Below are positions 1-8,739 of a stretch of DNA of 64,000 nt, piece after piece. The notes under the pieces were generated by a model. The model searched no databases and was not told where the DNA came from. It worked only from the letters and a program-made list of their open reading frames with translations. The DNA is from Streptomyces humi (GTDB taxonomy: Bacteria > Actinomycetota > Actinomycetes > Streptomycetales > Streptomycetaceae). The first letter of the stretch is position 1. Every line of letters starts with the position of its first letter. The translations under genes were made by a program, and so were the position numbers. Where the stretch lies: positions 21,346 to 85,345 of the forward strand of contig NZ_LBMU02000077.1 in assembly GCF_001005085.2 (NCBI RefSeq), in the 5' to 3' direction.

Positions 1-2951
1 TGTCCACCACCGACGAGGCGAAACAGATCGAACTCGACTACACCTACGACCTCTTGGGCCGCAAACTCACCGCCAGTGACAAGTCGAAGTCCAACTTCCA
101 GTTCGCCTCCTGGCTGTACGACACCAAGCGCATCGGCCTGCCGACCTCATCGACCCGCTACGTCCAGGGCACCACTGGCGGCTACACGATCGCCACCACC
201 GGCTACACCGCCCTCGGCCAGCCGACCGGCACGACGATCTCCCTGCCGGCCTCCGAGACACCGCTGCCGTCGACCTACACGACGACTTACACGTACACCA
301 TCAACGACCAGTTGCTGGCCACCCAGACCGATCCGTCCACCAAGGGGCTGAGCAGCGAGGTCATCGACTACGACCACGACGCGCTGGGCAACCCGACGGC
401 CAGCAGCAGCGGCAGCGTCAGCAGCTATGTCAGCTCGACCGTCTACACGGACTTCGGCGCCCCGTCGCGCGTCGTCCAGGGCGCATCGACCAACCCGGCC
501 ACGACCACCTATCACTACAACGACCAGACCCGCCGACTGACGGAACGGACCATCGACCGGACCCAGGCCCCCGGCCCGACAGTCGATGACACGAAGTACA
601 CCTACGACGCCTTCGGTAACCCGATCTCCACCACCGACCTGCAGTCGGAAACCGGCAACACCGTCACCGACCAGCAGTGCTACGGCTACGACGCCCTGGA
701 CCGGCTCACGGATGCCTGGACCGCCACCAACTGCACCGTCAACCCACCCACGGCCAGCACTCTCACCACAACGCCCGGCTCCTATTGGCAGTCCTTCAGC
801 TACGACGCCATAGGCGACCGCCGCCAGAGCATCGACCATGCCATCGGCAGCTCCGGTACCAACGTCACCACGGCCTACGTCAATGGGTGCACCGCCAACT
901 GCAATGCCACCGGCGCCCAGCCACACACCCTCACCTCCACCACCGGCGGCACCAACCCCACGACCTTCGGCTACGACGAAAACGGCAACCTACACACCCG
1001 CACCCCCACTACCGGACCCGGCCAGACCCTGACCTGGGACGACGAAGGCCACCTGGCCCAAGTCGACACCAGCGGCTCCAGCCCCGCCACCACCAAGTAC
1101 CTGTACGACGCCGACGGCAACCAGCTCATCCGCCGCGACCCCGGCCAAACCACCCTCTTCGTCGGCGACACAGAGATCGTCGTCAACACCGGCGTCACCC
1201 CCAATGTCCTCCTCGGCGCCCTTCGCACCTACACCCACGGCGGCACCGGGACCCCCGTAGCCCTCCACTCCAGCCTTGTCGGCGGGGGCGTGAAGTACCT
1301 CTTCAGCGCCCCCAACGGCACCGCGACCCTGTCGATGGACACCACCACCCAGCAGGTCGCCCGCCAGCAGTACACCCCCTACGGCCAGCCCCGAGCCAGC
1401 GCCAACACCACTACCTGGCCCGACCCCACCCACACCTACCTCGGCAAACCCCAGGACACCACCACCGGCTACACAGACGTCGGCGCCCGGAAATACGACC
1501 CCACCCTCGGCCGCTTCATCAGCGCCGACCCGCTCCTCCAGCCGACCAGCCCACAGTCACTCGGAGGCTACACCTACGCCAGTGACAACCCCGTCACCAA
1601 CAGCGACCCGAGCGGCCTCATGGCCTGCCAGACTCCTGACGAGTGTGGCGGCGGTGCCCAGTACGGCAACAACACGCCGACCCGGAACAGCGGCGGCAAG
1701 GCGCTCAACGACGCTTCCTGGGGTTGCAACGGCTGTGACGTCGTCAACAGCTCCAATAGCGACCCGAACAACCAGGGGGAAGTGGACGCAAGTAAGCGCC
1801 GCGCTGCCAGTGCGGCCTTCCACAAGAAGTACATGGAGATCTACCCGCAGGTCTTCATTCCTCGCAACTGGAAATACGCCAACCAGTTCGCCAAGATCTT
1901 CAACGAAGAGACTGACACCGCGTGCCGAGACTTCGGCTGGGACTGCCTGGCGGACCCGCAGGACGCTGCAGAGGCCGAGGCCGACCAGCACATCATTACC
2001 CACCTGAAATTCCTCACCTGCATGGCACTCGGCCACGGAACCGGCTGCCTGGGCAAGACCGGCACCTCCATCGGGGTAGCCGCGGCTGCCATATTTGCCC
2101 TCACAGGAGGCGGCGGGGAAGGTCCCGGCGGCGGCTTCAGAGGCAAAGGCCTTGGCGGTGGGAAGTGCAGCTTCTCGCCCGACACCCCTGTCCTCATGGC
2201 CAAGGGCAGAACCAAGCCCATCGGCAAGATCAAGCCGGGTGACAAGGTCGAATCCGCCGACCCCACGACCGCCAAGGACAAGGGTGCCCGAACCGTCCAG
2301 CACGTCTGGATCAATCACGACAACGACCTCCTCGACGTCATCATCAATACCGGTCACGGCCGTACGGAGATCATCCACACCACCTCCAACCATCCCTTCT
2401 ACGACGCCACCACCCGCACCTGGGTACCCGCCGGCAGCCTCAAACCCGGCGACCACCTCGCCAGCGTCCATGACCAGCCCACCACCGTCGTAAGGGTCCA
2501 CGGCACACCTGGCGCCGCCAACCGCTACAACCTCACTGTCGAGCAGCTCCACACGTACTATGTACTGGCTGGGTCGACGCCGGTCCTGGTGCATAACACC
2601 TGCGGCGACGTCGCGCTGGGGGCGGGTGAAGGAACTGCTGACGCCCTGAAATCCTTCACATCGACGAAGCCGGAGACGGAATTTGTCTTCGATTCGAGCT
2701 CGGGGAGATTCCTGGCAGGTGATCGTGAGCGCATTCCCGGGGGTCTCAGCCCGCATGAACAGCTTGCGGAAAAGGCGGGCATGGATAGAGGGACAGTCCT
2801 GGGCGGCACGCTCTTCCGAGATAATGGGCGCCTGGTGTTCACGGAAAATAGCGGTCACTACGGCCACAGATGGACAGACTCCACGCGCCAGCAGTTCCAG
2901 AAATTCATGAGTGATCAAGGCATTGACTTCGACTACAGGCCATGGGGTTGA
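1..2951 (+). CDS. RHS-repeat polymorphic toxin with Hint pretoxin domain and C-terminal toxin (5' truncated)
   Basis: The frame is open from base 3 and already encodes a YD repeat (YTYDLLGR) before the first possible start (TTG at 54), so the true N-terminus lies outside the window. Tandem YD/RHS repeats fill the first half, ending in the RHS core motif KYDPTLGRFISADP near base 1490. An intein-like Hint domain starts at Cys in GGKCSFSPDTPV (base 2166) and ends at VHN (base 2597), the usual autoproteolytic release point. The last ~117 residues form a separate module with the motif SGHYGHRW, which resembles polymorphic toxin type 43 domains from memory only. RHS toxins are wrapped in a beta-cocoon and delivered to competitors. 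The codon use of the toxin tip is less GC-rich than the core, as expected for swappable tips. Confidence 0.93.
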   Translation, partial: STTDEAKQIELDYTYDLLGRKLTASDKSKSNFQFASWLYDTKRIGLPTSSTRYVQGTTGGYTIATTGYTALGQPTGTTISLPASETPLPSTYTTTYTYTINDQLLATQTDPSTKGLSSEVIDYDHDALGNPTASSSGSVSSYVSSTVYTDFGAPSRVVQGASTNPATTTYHYNDQTRRLTERTIDRTQAPGPTVDDTKYTYDAFGNPISTTDLQSETGNTVTDQQCYGYDALDRLTDAWTATNCTVNPPTASTLTTTPGSYWQSFSYDAIGDRRQSIDHAIGSSGTNVTTAYVNGCTANCNATGAQPHTLTSTTGGTNPTTFGYDENGNLHTRTPTTGPGQTLTWDDEGHLAQVDTSGSSPATTKYLYDADGNQLIRRDPGQTTLFVGDTEIVVNTGVTPNVLLGALRTYTHGGTGTPVALHSSLVGGGVKYLFSAPNGTATLSMDTTTQQVARQQYTPYGQPRASANTTTWPDPTHTYLGKPQDTTTGYTDVGARKYDPTLGRFISADPLLQPTSPQSLGGYTYASDNPVTNSDPSGLMACQTPDECGGGAQYGNNTPTRNSGGKALNDASWGCNGCDVVNSSNSDPNNQGEVDASKRRAASAAFHKKYMEIYPQVFIPRNWKYANQFAKIFNEETDTACRDFGWDCLADPQDAAEAEADQHIITHLKFLTCMALGHGTGCLGKTGTSIGVAAAAIFALTGGGGEGPGGGFRGKGLGGGKCSFSPDTPVLMAKGRTKPIGKIKPGDKVESADPTTAKDKGARTVQHVWINHDNDLLDVIINTGHGRTEIIHTTSNHPFYDATTRTWVPAGSLKPGDHLASVHDQPTTVVRVHGTPGAANRYNLTVEQLHTYYVLAGSTPVLVHNTCGDVALGAGEGTADALKSFTSTKPETEFVFDSSSGRFLAGDRERIPGGLSPHEQLAEKAGMDRGTVLGGTLFRDNGRLVFTENSGHYGHRWTDSTRQQFQKFMSDQGIDFDYRPWG

Positions 2952-2952
2952 G

Positions 2953-3378
2953 ATGGGCAATTGGACTCCGGTGGTGTACCGAGGAGATGGGGCATGGATC
3001 GGGATCATGCCTGACGGCCGTATTGGGGTCGGGGTGGAATCGGAAGGGCGCGCTGCGCTTGTGAGCTCCGGGTTCGTTCCTATGTGGCCCTACATGGAAC
3101 GTGATCTCTCTGAATCCTTGACTGAATTTTCCGGCTCGTGGGTACAACTCCGTCAGGGTGGTGTATCAACTCCTGAGAGGCTAATTGAGTTGACGGTCGA
3201 GTCGGCGTGGAAGTCTGGCCGTTCGTACTGGATGCAACTGGCCGCTCCGTGGGTGATTGAAATGTCTCACCGAGAGGATTTCGATCAAGATGTCGTTCGA
3301 GGGATTCTCCGTGAAATGGAAACCTCTGAGGTGTTGCCCGTAGAGGTTCGAGATCAGGCGCGGTGTGCTGGTGAATAG
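2953..3378 (+). CDS. Putative immunity protein for the upstream RHS toxin
   Basis: This 141-residue protein starts at ATG 2953, one base after the toxin stop codon; an upstream in-frame start at 2911 inside the toxin is possible but unlikely. It is soluble, with no signal peptide or membrane segment. It is rich in aromatic residues (WTPVVY, FVPMWPYM) and has acidic patches, and I recognise no named family. Position is the main argument: polymorphic toxin tips are followed directly by the cognate immunity gene. Base composition is clearly less GC-rich than the neighbours, matching the toxin tip and suggesting the pair moved together. Confidence 0.7.
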   Translation: MGNWTPVVYRGDGAWIGIMPDGRIGVGVESEGRAALVSSGFVPMWPYMERDLSESLTEFSGSWVQLRQGGVSTPERLIELTVESAWKSGRSYWMQLAAPWVIEMSHREDFDQDVVRGILREMETSEVLPVEVRDQARCAGE

Positions 3379-3522
3379 GCTGTGCCTGCAAATGTCTCGT
3401 CTGGTTTCACTCTCGCGAGAATTCTGTAGCGTGGATCTGGTGAACATCCAGACGGCGGATTGGAATTGGGTGACCGTGCCGGACTGATGGCGGTCGGTTA
3501 CCTTCTGGTGATTGATCGAGAT

Positions 3523-3570
3523 CTACGTGAAGAGCCCCGCCGGGAGATCGCGGCGGGGCTCTTCACGTAG
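3523..3570. terminator. Perfect 20-bp inverted repeat, bidirectional terminator
   Basis: Arms 3523-3542 and 3551-3570 are perfectly complementary (CTACGTGAAGAGCCCCGCCG and its reverse complement) around an 8-base loop. It lies between the immunity gene and the convergent integrase remnant, so it can stop transcription from both sides. Confidence 0.85.
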
Positions 3571-3596
3571 CTTGACGGCAGTAGTTGACGGCAACG

Positions 3597-4865
3597 TCAG
3601 GGGACGGGGGCTACGCAGAGGGGAGGTTCGTCGCCGTCGTCGGGCTTGCTGGTGTTCCAGGTGGGCTCGCGGAGGGCGTGACCGAGGAGGTCGATGGCGT
3701 CGCGCTGGAGGCGGAGTCGGACGTGGGCGTACACGGCGGCGGTGACGCCGATGTGGGCGTGCCCCAACAGCTCCTTGATCACGACGAGTTCGACGCCCTG
3801 TTCCAGGAGGAGGGTCGCGGCCGAGTGCCGCAGATCATGGAAACGAATGCGGCGGAGACGGGCCCGGTGGAGCAGGGTGTTGAAGTGGCGGGTGAGGGTG
3901 GCTCCTTCGATTGGGGAGCCGTCGGGGCGGGTGAAGACGTAGCCGCTGTCCTTCCAGTCCGTCCCGGCCGCTTCGCGTTCTTTGCGCTGCCGGTCGCGGT
4001 GCTGTTCGAGGGAGCGCAGGCACGCGGTGGGCAGTGCGATCCGTCGCTCCGAGTTCTGGGTCTTCGTCGGGAGGGCGGTCAGGCCGCTGGAGTTGGTGCG
4101 CTGGAGGGTGCGTCGGATGCTGGCGGTTCCGCCGGCCAGGTCGAGGTCTTCCCAGCGCAGGCCGAGGAGTTCGCCCTTGCGGAGGCCGGTGTGCAGAGCG
4201 AGTTCGAACAGCGGCTGCAACCGGTGTCCGCTGGCGGCGGCCAGAAACTCGCGCGCTTCTTCGGTGGTGAGGGGTTCGAAGCGGCGCGGCCATGGTGCGC
4301 CGGTGCGGACGTTGCGGGCTACATTGTGTGGGATCTCCCCCTCGCGCACGGCGTGCTCCAGGGCGGGCTTGAGCACGGAGTGCACGTAGGTCAGGGTCAG
4401 CGGTGAGAGCCGTCTTGCGCAGCACTTTCCGGCAGCGCAGCAGAGGGGCTCGACACGGGCGGCGTCGAGACCGCGCGCAGCATTGGCAGGTGGTGCGGAG
4501 CTGGTTGAGCCAGGTGCGGACGTCCTTGGCGGTGAGTTTGGCGAGCTTCTTCCGTCCGAGGCCGGGGATGAGGTAGAGGCGGGTGACAGCGGTGTAGCGG
4601 GTGTGGGGTGTTTTCGCGGAGCTGGTGGACGGCGACAGCGTCGAGCCAGTACGTCAGGTAGGCGGCCAGGCTGCCCTGTGCGGGCGGCGCGGGGAGGCCG
4701 CGGTTGCTGGCGGCGATCTTCTCGCTGAGTTTGGCCAGTGCTTCCTTCCGCGAACTGCCGTAGACGCGGATGCACTTGCGGGTATTGCCGGGGGCGAGGA
4801 CGTATCCGGCGGCTTCCCAGCGGTTGTCTTTCCGCTGGTAGACGGTTCCGTCGCCGTTGGCGCCG
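3597..4865 (-). pseudogene. Tyrosine recombinase (integrase), frameshifted remnant
   Basis: The C-terminal catalytic domain is readable in one frame: HTGLRKGELLGLRW (first Arg), HDLRHSAATLLLEQG (HxxR), and LGHAHIGVTAAVYAHV (His and Tyr nucleophile). The arm-binding and core-binding parts continue in two other frames: GTVYQRKDNRWEAAGYV to VAVHQLRENTPH near 4610, then TRLYLIPGLGRKKLAKLTAK to about 4480, then the catalytic frame. At least two frameshifts (about 4605-4612 and 4476-4484) are therefore needed to rebuild a normal ~400-residue actinomycete integrase. It is likely inactive unless these are assembly errors. It would have mobilised the island now holding the RHS cassette, and the tRNA-like remnant at 5819 is its plausible target. 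Confidence 0.82.
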
Positions 4866-4930
4866 GCTGGCTCTGTCCGATGCCCTCGTACCCCCACGAC
4901 TTGTAGAGCGCGTGGACCTTTCCATGGCTG
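4860..4930 (-). pseudogene. Possible C-terminal scrap of a GNAT acetyltransferase
   Basis: In a frame not used by the integrase the sequence reads KVHALYKSWGYEGIGQSQPAP. This matches the usual ending of small GNAT acetyltransferases (ARALYESWGYxxxGxxQPxP). It is stranded between the integrase N-terminus and the IS110 remnant, with no upstream acetyl-CoA-binding part in the window. It looks like recombination debris. The identification rests on about 20 residues only. Confidence 0.4.
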
Positions 4931-5758
4931 GCGGCTGGGTTGACCGTCGCGGCCGATCTGTTGTTCTTGATCCGGCGGTGGGTGACGTGGCGACTCATGC
5001 CGGGCTGACGGGTCACGGGCGCGTTTCCGGCATGAGCCTTCAGATTGCCAGCGTGGGTGGACCGGGTGTGGTCGTCGCCGATCTCGGCGAGAACCCGTGC
5101 GCCGGTGAGAGCGGCCAGGCGGAGGAAGCTCGTGATGATCTTGGCGTCGGGATGCTGCAGAAACAGCTCTTCTGTGTCGGCTGCCAGGTTGTTGCATGCC
5201 TGGCAGGCGGCGTCGAGCTGGGCTAGGAGGGCGAGTGTCTGCCGTTTCATCGGCTTCTCGACCAGAGCCGGGCGGCGAAGCCGGCTCCGGCGGAATGCCT
5301 GAAGCAGTCGGGCGTCCTCGGCTACAGTGGGCGCGATCGACAGGACCGTGCGGGCTTCCCGGGTCAGCAGCTGCTTGCGCTTCGCTGCGAACGCCTCAAG
5401 GATCGCGGGTTAGTACTCGCGCAGGTGCGATCGGGGCCGGTTGTGAGCTCGGGTAGGGCCCCAGACCGAATCCTGCTGAGCCCTGGCGAGGACGGCGATT
5501 GCCCTGATCAGGTCCGAGCCGGTCGGCAGCGGGCGGTGGAACTCGGTGTCCGTGCGCAGGATGTTCGCCAGGGCAACCGCGTCCTTGGTGTTCCGGCTTC
5601 TTCGGGGAGACGGCGAGCCGGCCCGTAGGCAGGCGACCAGGAGTCCTAGGGAGGTCTCGATCGCCACCCGGATGGGATCGGGGGGCGCCCTCGTGGTCTT
5701 GATGCCGTGGGGACCAGTGGGGGACCACGCGGTACTCACGACCCTGAACGGCACGCAC
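4930..5758 (-). pseudogene. IS110-family transposase remnant
   Basis: Conserved IS110 (DEDD/IS1111-type) blocks are visible: IRVAIETSLGLLVACLRA, KDAVALANILRTDTEFHRPL, AIAVLARAQQDSVWG, then an in-frame TAA stop at about 5410 directly after SHLREY. The C-terminal part follows in another frame: AFAAKRKQLLTREARTVL, QHPDAKIITSF, ALTGARVLAEIGDDHTR, and VTHRRIKNN. The segment between LRA and KDAVALAN is much shorter than normal and the protein breaks off after KNN. The copy is therefore interrupted, internally deleted and 3' truncated, and cannot be active. Confidence 0.8.
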
Positions 5759-5818
5759 GGAGGCGCGCGTTCTGCGTCCTAGTTATGCCTGATATGTGCG
5801 GGTAGTTTCTGTGGCCCT

Positions 5819-5866
5819 CACTTCTGGGGGGCAAGGGGTCGCCGGTTCAAATCCTGTCGTCCCGAC
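5819..5866 (+). other. Decayed tRNA-Pro 3' end; candidate attachment-site remnant
   Basis: The segment carries anticodon-loop-like CTGGGGG, then CAAGGGGTCG, a T-arm GGTTCAAATCC and an acceptor-like GTCCCGAC. This closely follows the 3' half of actinomycete tRNA-Pro(GGG) as I recall it. The 5' half is absent or unrecognisable, the anticodon stem has lost bases (CACTT-CT instead of CACTTGACT), and the T-stem has a mismatch, so it is not a functional tRNA. tRNA 3' ends are classic targets of tyrosine integrases, and an integrase remnant lies about 1 kb away. Confidence 0.55.
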
Positions 5867-5880
5867 TGGAGACAGTCGCA

Positions 5881-5924
5881 GGCCGAGAGCCGGTTCGGGA
5901 GACATCCGGAACCGGCCCTCGGCC
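5881..5924. terminator. Hairpin terminator downstream of the Rid gene
   Basis: Arms 5881-5896 and 5909-5924 (GGCCGAGAGCCGGTTC and its near-perfect complement, one mismatch) enclose a 12-base loop. It lies just beyond the stop codon of the minus-strand Rid gene and also closes off the tRNA-like remnant from the other side. Confidence 0.75.
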
Positions 5925-5932
5925 GTTCGCGT

Positions 5933-6340
5933 TCAGTCGAGGACCGCGGTGGCCTCGATCTCGACCAGGTGCTCCGGGACGTCCAGGGCCGCGACGCCGA
6001 TCAGCGTGGCCGGCGGGACCGGGGTGATCCCGAGCTTCGCCGCCGCCCGGGAGATGCCGTCCAGGAGGGCGGGCATCCTGTCGGGGGTCCAGTCGACGAC
6101 GTAGAAGGTCAGTTTCGCGACGTCGCCGAAGGAGCCGCCGGCCCCGGCCAGGGCGGCGCCGATGTTGAGGTAGCACTGCTCGACCTGGGCGGCGAGGTCG
6201 CCCTCGCCGATCGTGCGCCCCTCGGCGTCCCAGGCGACCTGTCCGGCGACGAGGACCAGCCTCGATCCGGACGCGATCGCCACCTGCCGGTAGACGTCGA
6301 TCTCGGGCAGTCCGTCGGGGTTCACCAGGGTGATGGCCAT
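5933..6340 (-). CDS. RidA/YjgF/YER057c/UK114-family protein
   Basis: A 135-residue single-domain protein of normal family length. Start ATG 6340 is preceded by AAGGAGA. Family blocks include VAGQVAWDAEG, QVEQCYLNIGAAL, KLTFYVVDW and the terminal EHLVEIEATAVLD. RidA enzymes hydrolyse reactive 2-aminoacrylate-type imines using an Arg in the PAR(T/S) segment. Here that segment reads PPATLIGV, so the catalytic Arg appears to be missing, which points to a non-archetypal Rid subgroup with another substrate. It is divergent from the HxlR regulator, which probably controls it. Confidence 0.88.
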   Translation of the reverse strand: MAITLVNPDGLPEIDVYRQVAIASGSRLVLVAGQVAWDAEGRTIGEGDLAAQVEQCYLNIGAALAGAGGSFGDVAKLTFYVVDWTPDRMPALLDGISRAAAKLGITPVPPATLIGVAALDVPEHLVEIEATAVLD

Positions 6341-6437
6341 ACCGTCCGTCTCCTTGACTCTCTTGTGGTTACCTGGGAACCGTAGGAGAGTGGACGCTGA
6401 CGTGGAAGAACGCACTTTTCAGTGACTGGGGAACCCG
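6341..6437. promoter_or_regulatory. Divergent promoter region between the Rid gene and the HxlR gene
   Basis: This 97-bp gap separates the two start codons. HxlR regulators usually bind the promoter they share with the gene they control. I see no clear long palindrome in it. Confidence 0.5.
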
Positions 6438-6818
6438 ATGGTGACCAAGCAGTTCAGGGGCTCGCCCGACGACGCGGATCTCGGGCGCGCGGACTCCCTG
6501 GCACGGGAGATCTTCTCCGACGTCGCGAACAAGTGGGCGTTCCTGATCATCGAGACCCTCGGCGGACGCACCCTGCGCTTCAGCGAACTGCGCGACGGGA
6601 TCGAGGGCATCAGCCACAAGATGCTCACCCAGAACCTGCGCATGCTGGAGCGCAACGGCCTGGTCGAGCGCACCGTGCACCCCACGGTGCCGCCCCGGGT
6701 CGAGTACACCCTCACCGAGCCCGGCCAGGGCCTGCGCGCGACGGTCGACGGCATGTGCGACTGGACCCGTACCCACCTCGGTCACATCGAGACCGCCCGC
6801 CGCCGCTTCGACGCCTGA
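6438..6818 (+). CDS. HxlR-family winged-helix transcriptional regulator
   Basis: A 126-residue protein with the compact HxlR fold. Helix-turn-helix residues include NKWAFLIIETLGGRTLRFSEL and the recognition segment GISHKMLTQNLRMLERNGL; the wing is VHPTVPPRVEYTLTEPG. HxlR proteins act as dimers that respond to aldehydes, quinones or redox signals. It is divergent from the Rid gene and convergent with the aromatic-cleavage pair, so either set may be its target. The conserved single N-terminal Cys of HypR-type members is not present. Confidence 0.92.
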   Translation: MVTKQFRGSPDDADLGRADSLAREIFSDVANKWAFLIIETLGGRTLRFSELRDGIEGISHKMLTQNLRMLERNGLVERTVHPTVPPRVEYTLTEPGQGLRATVDGMCDWTRTHLGHIETARRRFDA

Positions 6819-6836
6819 CGGCCCCGGAGCCGCCGC

Positions 6837-7870
6837 TCAGTCGTCGGCGATGCCGGCGCCGCTGAGGGCGGGCACGGTGTCCTCCGGGCGGGTCAGGGAG
6901 CGGGCGCCGAGGCGGAACTGGGCGAGCGTGTCCACGATCGTCCGGCCGACCGGGAGATGCCCCCACACGCTGATGCCCTGGTGGGTGCTGGGCTCCCAGG
7001 TGGTCTCGTCGATGACGACGGGATTCCAGCCGACTTCCCATTCGAAGCCGGAGGGGGTGCGGGCGTAGTAGGACAGTTCGCGGTCGTTGGTGTGCCGGCC
7101 GACGGACAGCGCCATGTCGAAGCCGAGTTCGTGGACGCGCTGGTAGCTGCGGGCGACGTCGTCGAGGGTGGCGGCCTGGACGTTGAGGTGCTGGACACGG
7201 GTGCGGATCGGGTCGACCGGCAGGCCGCGGACGTTGGCCACCGCGATGGAGTGGTGGCGTTCGTTGACGCGCAGGAAGCGGATCCTGAGCCGGACGCCGC
7301 TGATGGTCTCCTCGATGACGTCGGTCAGACGGGCGTCGAAGACCGTGTCGAAGTACCCCCGGATCCGCGACGGCCTGGTGGAGGTCAGGGCGATGTGGCC
7401 CAGGCCGGAATCCCCGGTGACGAAACCGGAGGCGAGCATGCGCAGGGGCTCGGCGGACTTCGCCGGGGTGGTGCACAGCTCCTGCGTGATGCCTTTGGGC
7501 CCGGGGAACCGCAGCAGGCGTTCGACGCCGCGCAGGGCCGCCTCCTCCTCGGTTCCGGCGACCAGGGGCACGCCGTGGGCGCGGACGCGGGCCTCGATCC
7601 GCTCGAAGGTGGTGTGGTCGTCGACGTGCCAGCCGGTGGCCACGACGTCTTCGGCCGGACCGCGCCGCAGCAGGAAGCGGCACTCCCGGTCATCGAGGCG
7701 GAAGCGCATCAGGTCGCGGGAGAGCGCGTCATGGTGCATGCCGATGGCGTCGGTGCCGAAGCGGGCCAGTCGGCGAGGCGGTCGGTCTCGATGACGAGGT
7801 GGCCGAGGTGGACGGCGCCGAAGACCTCCGCGCGACCGGACCGGGCGGCGTGCCCGTCGTCCCCGGTCAC
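6837..7870 (-). pseudogene. Extradiol ring-cleavage dioxygenase (BphC/HsaC type, VOC), one frameshift
   Basis: It cleaves catechol-type rings next to the hydroxyl pair using Fe(II). The C-terminal domain keeps the metal ligands His in GLGHIALTS, His in RVQHLNVQAA and Glu in GFEWEVGW. The N-terminus (AVHLGHLVIETDRLADW) is in another frame and joins FGTDAIGMHHDALSRD through loss of one C at about 7763-7766. With that C restored, a ~344-residue protein starts at GTG 7870, overlapping the hydrolase stop as GTGA. The rest of the gene is intact with good codon bias, so a recent mutation or an assembly error is likely. Confidence 0.8.
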
Positions 7871-8739
7871 CGGCGGCCCGCCAGGAAGTCCGCGCAGAGG
7901 CGGTTGAACAGGCCGGCCCGTTCGAACTGCACCCAGTGCCCGGTGTTCGCCACCAGGTAGAGGTCGCAGTCGGGCATGCGGTCGGCCAGCATCCGCGCGC
8001 CGGACGGGCGGTTGACCCGGTCCTCGGCGCCCCACAGCACGAGGGTGGGCACGGGCAGCCGGCGCAGACGCGGGTCGCGGGTGAAGTCGGTCCGCCACAG
8101 GGTGCGCAGAGCGCCCGGTCCGGCCGGACGCCTGAGAGGCGGAGCGGCGACCACCTCGGGGTCGATGCTGGCCCGGTAGCGCTCGTCGATGACCGACTCC
8201 GGGACACCGGCGGCGTTGAAGACCAGATGGTGGCGGATGAACTTCTCCAGCTTCAGCCGTGAAGGGCCGTCGCCGGAGTAGTAGTCGAGGAGGCTGTTGA
8301 GGCCGCGGGTGGGCAGGGCACGGGTGGTGCCGACGCCGCCGGGACCCATCAGGACCATGCGGTCGACCCGGTCGGGGGTGTCCAGGGCGAGCCGCAGGGC
8401 GCAGGCGCCGCCGTAGGAGTTGCCGACCAGGTGGGCCCTGTCCAGGGCGAGCCGGTCCAGCAGACCGCGGACGCGGCCGGCGAGATGTCCGAAGGGGTCG
8501 GCGCGGTCGACGCCCTTGGTGCTGCGGCCGTAGCCGGGCAGGTCGGGCACGATGACCCGGTACTCCTCGGCCAACTCGGCGATGTTGCGCGCGTAGTTGG
8601 AGACGCCGGTGGCGCCGGGGCCGCCGCCGTGCAACAGCAGCACCGGCGGCCCGCTGCCCGCCTCGGCGACGAAAACCCGCGTCCCGCCGACGTCGTACGT
8701 CGTCTCCTGCATCACCGGCAGGCCGGTCGATGTGGTCAT
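7867..8739 (-). CDS. Meta-cleavage product hydrolase (alpha/beta hydrolase, BphD/HsaD/MhpC type)
   Basis: A 290-residue C-C bond hydrolase acting on the ring-opened product of an extradiol dioxygenase. It shows the HGGGPGATG oxyanion motif (residues 37-45), nucleophile Ser108 in GNSYGG, Asp240 in WGAEDRVN and His268 in NTGHW. ATG 8739 has a GAGGAA ribosome site. The stop overlaps the GTG of the dioxygenase gene, so the two enzymes for consecutive steps are translationally coupled. The substrate could be an aromatic acid, biphenyl-like or steroid-derived compound; sequence alone does not decide. Confidence 0.9.
   Translation of the reverse strand: MTTSTGLPVMQETTYDVGGTRVFVAEAGSGPPVLLLHGGGPGATGVSNYARNIAELAEEYRVIVPDLPGYGRSTKGVDRADPFGHLAGRVRGLLDRLALDRAHLVGNSYGGACALRLALDTPDRVDRMVLMGPGGVGTTRALPTRGLNSLLDYYSGDGPSRLKLEKFIRHHLVFNAAGVPESVIDERYRASIDPEVVAAPPLRRPAGPGALRTLWRTDFTRDPRLRRLPVPTLVLWGAEDRVNRPSGARMLADRMPDCDLYLVANTGHWVQFERAGLFNRLCADFLAGRR

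Noticed and set aside
2166..2597. True intein in the RHS protein
   Set aside because: The Hint domain lies directly before a toxin tip with no extein continuation of a conserved protein, so it is a pretoxin-release domain.
5796..5870. Functional tRNA gene
   Set aside because: Only the 3' half is recognisable, with a damaged anticodon stem and T-stem mismatch; no D-arm or matching 5' acceptor strand is seen.
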